DNA of 8,427 bases. Origin: Microcaldota archaeon (GTDB lineage: Archaea; Micrarchaeota; Micrarchaeia; Anstonellales; Bilamarchaeaceae). The position numbers and the translations under genes were made by a program. The stretch covers positions 1 to 8,427 of the forward strand of contig JAHFGR010000048.1 of assembly GCA_023247345.1 (NCBI GenBank). Direction: 5' to 3'. This document shows, in pieces, positions 5,688 through 8,427 of the stretch. The notes below the pieces were generated by a model. It saw only the letters and a program-made list of their open reading frames with translations. It made no database searches and was not told where the DNA came from. Each line of letters opens with the position of its first letter. Positions within the stretch are counted from its first letter, which is position 1.

Positions 5688-5720
5688 GTTTTTATTCTCT
5701 ATGCAAACAAATAAAAATAT
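5685..5720 (-). promoter_or_regulatory. Compact divergent start region; TATA-like box for the minus-strand genes
   Basis: The plus-strand AAATAAAAATAT at 5709-5720 reads ATATTTTTATTT on the minus strand, about 22-33 nt before ATG 5687. That is the archaeal TATA position for a leaderless or very short-leader transcript. The box lies among the candidate start codons of the RNase H gene (ATGs at 5686, 5701 and 5719), so the two genes have essentially no spacer. Confidence 0.4.
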
Positions 5721-6126
5721 GGTTATTACCGCTTACTGTGATGGCGCATGCTTTGGAAATCCAGGGCCAATGGGCATTGGAGTTGTAATTTGGAAAAACG
5801 GGGATAAAATAAAAGAAATTAGCGAACCTATTGGAAACGGAACTAACAATATTGCAGAGTATAATGCTGTTATTCGTGCCCTACAAGAAGCTAAAAAATT
5901 AGGAGAGAAAGAAGCTGTTGTTAGAAGCGATAGTCAACTTACAATGCACCAGCTAAACGGTAAATACAAAGTAAAAGAAAAACATTTGAAATTATTAAAA
6001 TTAGAAGTAGAAGAATTGCGAATTGGAATGCACGTTAAATTCGAGCACATCCCTCGTGAGTGCAATAAGCAAGCAGATTATTTATCTAAAAAGGCGATCA
6101 AATATGAAACTGACAACAAACCTTGA
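5701..6126 (+). CDS. Ribonuclease HI-type (RNase H1-fold) protein
   Basis: Cleaves the RNA strand of RNA-DNA hybrids (Okazaki primers, R-loops). Numbering from ATG 5701 (141 residues), the four catalytic acids are intact: D14 in YCDGAC, E53 in NIAEYNA, D77 in VRSDSQL and D126 in CNKQADYL. Each sits in its usual conserved setting, along with GNPGPMG after strand 1. The protein ends soon after the last Asp and has no N-terminal hybrid-binding domain. Three ATGs are possible (5686, 5701, 5719). The fold starts right after 5719, and 5686 would overlap the divergent gene's start codon; 5701 is a compromise, and none has a convincing SD. The next gene begins inside this one (23-bp overlap), so they form an operon. 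A host replication/repair gene is likelier than a retroelement-borne RNase H. Confidence 0.85.
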   Translation: MQTNKNMVITAYCDGACFGNPGPMGIGVVIWKNGDKIKEISEPIGNGTNNIAEYNAVIRALQEAKKLGEKEAVVRSDSQLTMHQLNGKYKVKEKHLKLLKLEVEELRIGMHVKFEHIPRECNKQADYLSKKAIKYETDNKP

Positions 6127-7258
6127 ACTCGGTAAATATTTTACATTCGAGTTATCGAAAGATTTACCTATTCATAATTGGTTTTTTTATAAGGAAGGTT
6201 TTGCTCCACAAGTTGTTGAATATGCCTTAACTCAGGAAAAAATAACTAATGGCACGCTTCTTGATCCTTTTTGTGGATGTGGAACTAGCATGCTTACTGC
6301 CAAAAACCACAACCTAAGAGCAATAGGTTTTGACATCTCACCAGTAGCAGTTCTAGCATCGCAAGTGAAATGCGAGAATTATGATAAAAACGAGATCGAT
6401 GAGATTAGGAAATTCTTATTGTCTGTGCCAAATCTGCCAGAATCAAATTATGACTGGCAGTTTGAATTGTTTTCTCCGCGCGCTGTTTTTCCAAAATCTA
6501 ATCATAATGGACTTTTATCTTTGCGACAAGCTATTGCAAATGTTGAAAATGAAAAAATAAAAGCTCTTTTACTATTAGCTTTAGTTTCCATAATTCCGCA
6601 AGTCGGAATTTTCATAAAAGACGGTGGTGTTTTGCGCATTGATAAAAGAAAAATGGCAATGCCAACTAAGGAAGCGTTTAGAAGAAAATTAAAGAAAATG
6701 ATAAACGACTTAGAAACGCGTGCAGTTAATAGTGAAGTTCCAAAAGTTTCTCAGGGTGATGCGCGCAACCTACCATTAGCTGATAATAGTGCTGACATAA
6801 TAGTAACTTCCCCACCTTACCTAAATAACGTTGATTATACAAAAGTTTATGGTCTCGAACTTAGCTTGATGTTTCTAGATAAATCAATAACAAAACAAGT
6901 TCGCGGAGAAAGCTTGCGCTCATTCATTACTTCAAATTTACCGCCAGAAAATGTTCCACCAGAGGTTGGTGATGCTGGCATTAAGGTACCAGTTATTGGA
7001 AATTATTTTTCTGATCTTGAAAAATCTTTAATGGAAATAAAAAGAGTTCTTAATACTGGTGGCGCTTGCTATTTAGTGATTGGCAATTCTGTTGTCTATG
7101 GTTTGCAAATTTTCGTTGATGAATTAATTGCAGAAATGGCCGAGCGTTTGGGTATGCAAAGCGAAATAATTGTTGGTGCTGAGCGCGTAGCGGATGTTAA
7201 ACCAAGAAGGGTTAACATTAGAGAGAGTATTATTGTTATGAGGAAGAGTGGTTTGTAA
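6104..7258 (+). CDS. Orphan SPPY-type DNA methyltransferase (N4-cytosine or N6-adenine)
   Basis: I place the start at ATG 6104, with AAGGCGAT just upstream as a weak SD, rather than at the in-frame ATG 6023, whose extra 27 residues lie wholly within the RNase H frame. The product has 384 residues. HNWFFYKEGFAPQVVEY (24-40) precedes SAM-binding motif I, DPFCGCGT (54-61), and GFDIS (motif II) follows. A central region of about 130 residues may be target recognition. GDARNLP is followed by catalytic motif IV, TSPPYLNNVDY (235-245), and a final strand region with GGACYLVIGNSV. SPPY is typical of amino-methyltransferases acting on DNA cytosine N4 or adenine N6; tRNA or rRNA enzymes of this fold more often have DPPY or NPPY. 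There is no THUMP domain and no restriction enzyme nearby, so it is probably an orphan methylase. It is unclear which base it modifies. Confidence 0.82.
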   Translation: MKLTTNLELGKYFTFELSKDLPIHNWFFYKEGFAPQVVEYALTQEKITNGTLLDPFCGCGTSMLTAKNHNLRAIGFDISPVAVLASQVKCENYDKNEIDEIRKFLLSVPNLPESNYDWQFELFSPRAVFPKSNHNGLLSLRQAIANVENEKIKALLLLALVSIIPQVGIFIKDGGVLRIDKRKMAMPTKEAFRRKLKKMINDLETRAVNSEVPKVSQGDARNLPLADNSADIIVTSPPYLNNVDYTKVYGLELSLMFLDKSITKQVRGESLRSFITSNLPPENVPPEVGDAGIKVPVIGNYFSDLEKSLMEIKRVLNTGGACYLVIGNSVVYGLQIFVDELIAEMAERLGMQSEIIVGAERVADVKPRRVNIRESIIVMRKSGL

Positions 7259-7259
7259 C

Positions 7260-7275
7260 TTAGGTCTTAACCTAA
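7260..7275. terminator. Small hairpin after the methyltransferase gene, possible terminator
   Basis: TTAGGT (7260-7265), loop CTTA, ACCTAA (7270-7275): a perfect 6-bp stem starting 1 nt after the stop codon. There is no U-tract directly after it; a looser T-rich stretch follows at 7289-7311. It may end the RNase H/methylase transcript or protect its 3' end. Archaeal termination usually relies on T-tracts rather than hairpins, so confidence is low. Confidence 0.3.
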
Positions 7276-7291
7276 CAAAACCCGTATCCTT

Positions 7292-7324
7292 ATTATTTAT
7301 TTAGTTTCCTAGTTCTATTGTGAT
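7292..7324 (+). promoter_or_regulatory. TATA-like tract and SD site of the lipoprotein gene
   Basis: TTATTATTTATTTAG (about 7291-7305) lies 24-38 nt before ATG 7329, a plausible TATA region. GTGAT at 7320-7324 lies 4 nt before the ATG and matches the SD type used elsewhere in the window. Both features favour independent transcription from the methylase gene and support the start. Confidence 0.4.
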
Positions 7325-7328
7325 TTGA

Positions 7329-8427
7329 ATGAACTTTAACAAAAATACGTTTTTGTTTTTCGGGCTTATTGTTCTTTTGTTATTTTCTGGTTGTTTAAAA
7401 GTTAAAGGTAAAGTTGGTTTAACAGCAGATCTTCCTAAGTTTTCTTCTTGTAGCGAGCTTTCTAATGCATTTAAGAGTGCTGAATATTCTGATTATGGAG
7501 TCGAAGAAATAAGCAGTTCTGGTTCAATACGAAGCGCTATTGGTAGTTCACTGCCGCTTGCTGTTCCGACAGTCTCTAAATCAGACAACGTTGTTCCAAG
7601 TTATTCAACAACTAATGTTCAAGTTCAAGGTGTTGATGAGGCAGATATTGTAAAAACAGATGGAAAATATATTTATGTTCTTTCTAAAGGCAAACTACAT
7701 ATAGCCGAAGCATATCCTGCAGACACTGCGAAAATCGTTTCTGCAACCAGCCCAGAATCTTTTGTTACTGATGTTAATATTGAGCCATTAGAAATGTTTA
7801 TTGCTGGAAACCGACTTTTGATTTTTGGTACAGAAATGGGTTCTTATGCAGAATCATCTAAACTAACAGGGCCATATTATGATTATCGATCATTCACTAC
7901 TGTTCAGATATGGGATACAACAGACAAAGAACATCCAAAACTTGTAAGAAAAGCAGATTTCGAAGGCACTTATATGTCTTCTAGAAAAATAGGTTCTAAT
8001 GTTTATTTTGTGATCAATAATTACCCAGATTATTATACATTAGAAAAAGGTAATGAATCTATAGTTCCGCTTTATAGAGAAGGTAAAGGCGAGCTTTCGC
8101 CAATTGCTAAATGCGGGCAAGTTGGAAAGTTAGATTCAGTAGATGCAAGAACATTCGTAATCGTAGGTTCAATTTCTATGCAAGATGCAGAAGCTCCAAT
8201 AAATAAACAGGTGATAGTCGCATCTGGTCAGAACATATACGCTTCTCAAAATAATCTATATCTTGCTGAACTTAAGTACGAATACGTTTATGATGCTCAA
8301 TCATCTCCAATTGATGTTATAGTGCCTAGAAGACCAGTTCGCAGCGCAGAAGAGACAGTTATTCATAAATTCGCATTAGATGGTGGCAATGTTTCTTATC
8401 TTGGCTCAACGAATGCGCCTGGCAGCA
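7329..8427 (+). CDS. Secreted lipoprotein with C-terminal beta-propeller domain (partial, runs off window)
   Basis: An open frame from ATG 7329 continues without a stop to the last base, giving 366 residues of a longer protein. The N-terminus is a lipoprotein signal: a short polar start, hydrophobic core FLFFGLIVLLLF, then lipobox FSGC with C22 as the lipidated residue. A Ser-rich linker follows (about 60-95), then TTNVQVQGVDEADIVKTDG (about 94-112) with KYIYVLSKGKLHI. This is the signature of the Beta_propel family of secreted proteins common in archaea and some bacteria. Repeated blade-like pieces follow (VQIWDTTDKEHPKLVRKADFEG, SRKIGSNVYFVINN). The protein should sit on the outer face of the cytoplasmic membrane; no enzymatic activity is established for this family. 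The C-terminal blades lie beyond the window. Confidence 0.85.
   Translation, partial: MNFNKNTFLFFGLIVLLLFSGCLKVKGKVGLTADLPKFSSCSELSNAFKSAEYSDYGVEEISSSGSIRSAIGSSLPLAVPTVSKSDNVVPSYSTTNVQVQGVDEADIVKTDGKYIYVLSKGKLHIAEAYPADTAKIVSATSPESFVTDVNIEPLEMFIAGNRLLIFGTEMGSYAESSKLTGPYYDYRSFTTVQIWDTTDKEHPKLVRKADFEGTYMSSRKIGSNVYFVINNYPDYYTLEKGNESIVPLYREGKGELSPIAKCGQVGKLDSVDARTFVIVGSISMQDAEAPINKQVIVASGQNIYASQNNLYLAELKYEYVYDAQSSPIDVIVPRRPVRSAEETVIHKFALDGGNVSYLGSTNAPGS

Noticed and set aside
6023..6103. ATG 6023 as methyltransferase start
   Set aside because: The extra 27 residues lie entirely inside the conserved end of RNase H, including the codons around its last catalytic Asp, and look like out-of-frame translation. 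ATG 6104 is adequate.
1..8427. A DGR reverse transcriptase or template repeat inside the window
   Set aside because: No protein here has reverse-transcriptase motifs (no YxDD-type catalytic loop in context), and I found no second copy of the block's G+C-rich words on either strand by eye. If present, they are outside.
1..8427. CRISPR arrays, tRNA or rRNA genes, insertion sequences
   Set aside because: No regularly spaced direct repeats, cloverleaf-like segments, rRNA stretches or transposase motifs were seen. The regular 57-nt periodicity in 1258-4000 is protein repeat coding, not a DNA repeat array.

Overview
The window reads as a gene-dense, AT-rich archaeal chromosome segment, most likely from a small-genome (DPANN-type) archaeon. 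Evidence for Archaea: Shine-Dalgarno sites of the GGTGAT/GTGAT type, a tRNA-splicing-endonuclease-family protein, TATA-like boxes about 25-30 nt before starts, and a lipoprotein with the Beta_propel signature common in archaea. The DPANN placement is inference from gene style, not proof. Non-coding DNA is scarce: two intergenic stretches of about 70 nt, and most genes overlap.

Region 1 (1-4035, + strand) is an operon of five translationally coupled genes. All five proteins carry a short N-terminal element ending in F(D/G)RYK(R/K)E. The first gene differs from the other four. Near its C-terminus, about 120 nt (641-760) are roughly 71% G+C and only 8% A inside an A-rich gene, are rich in NNC codons, and are followed by a perfect 6-bp/4-nt hairpin at 767-782. 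Together these look like the variable region of a diversity-generating retroelement (DGR) target protein. No reverse transcriptase or template repeat is visible here; they would have to lie outside. The next four genes are paralogues: N-terminal tag, a conserved helical domain, then 4-7 repeats of about 19 residues of the GXGXG right-handed beta-helix type (glutamate synthase C-terminal domain / FwdC-like), and a closing xFHKGKL-type tail. My reading is that the putative hypervariable protein and the beta-helix proteins are sorted to, or assembled into, the same structure through the shared tag. This is the part of the window most likely to be an undescribed system.

Region 2 (4036-4760, +) is an RHH antitoxin / PIN toxin pair with its own promoter, an SD site and an AT-rich palindrome over the TATA box. 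Its toxin gene overlaps by 21 bp, tail to tail, the next gene on the minus strand.

Region 3 (4740-5687, -) holds a tRNA-splicing-endonuclease-fold protein that has lost two of three catalytic residues (a likely structural subunit) and, upstream of it in the same transcript, a two-TM membrane protein with a bacterial-PH-like domain.

Region 4 (5701-7258, +), divergent from region 3, holds a type I RNase H and, overlapping it by 23 bp, an orphan SPPY-type DNA methyltransferase. After a 70-nt gap with a small hairpin, a TATA-like tract and an SD site, a secreted lipoprotein with a C-terminal beta-propeller domain begins at 7329 and runs off the window end.
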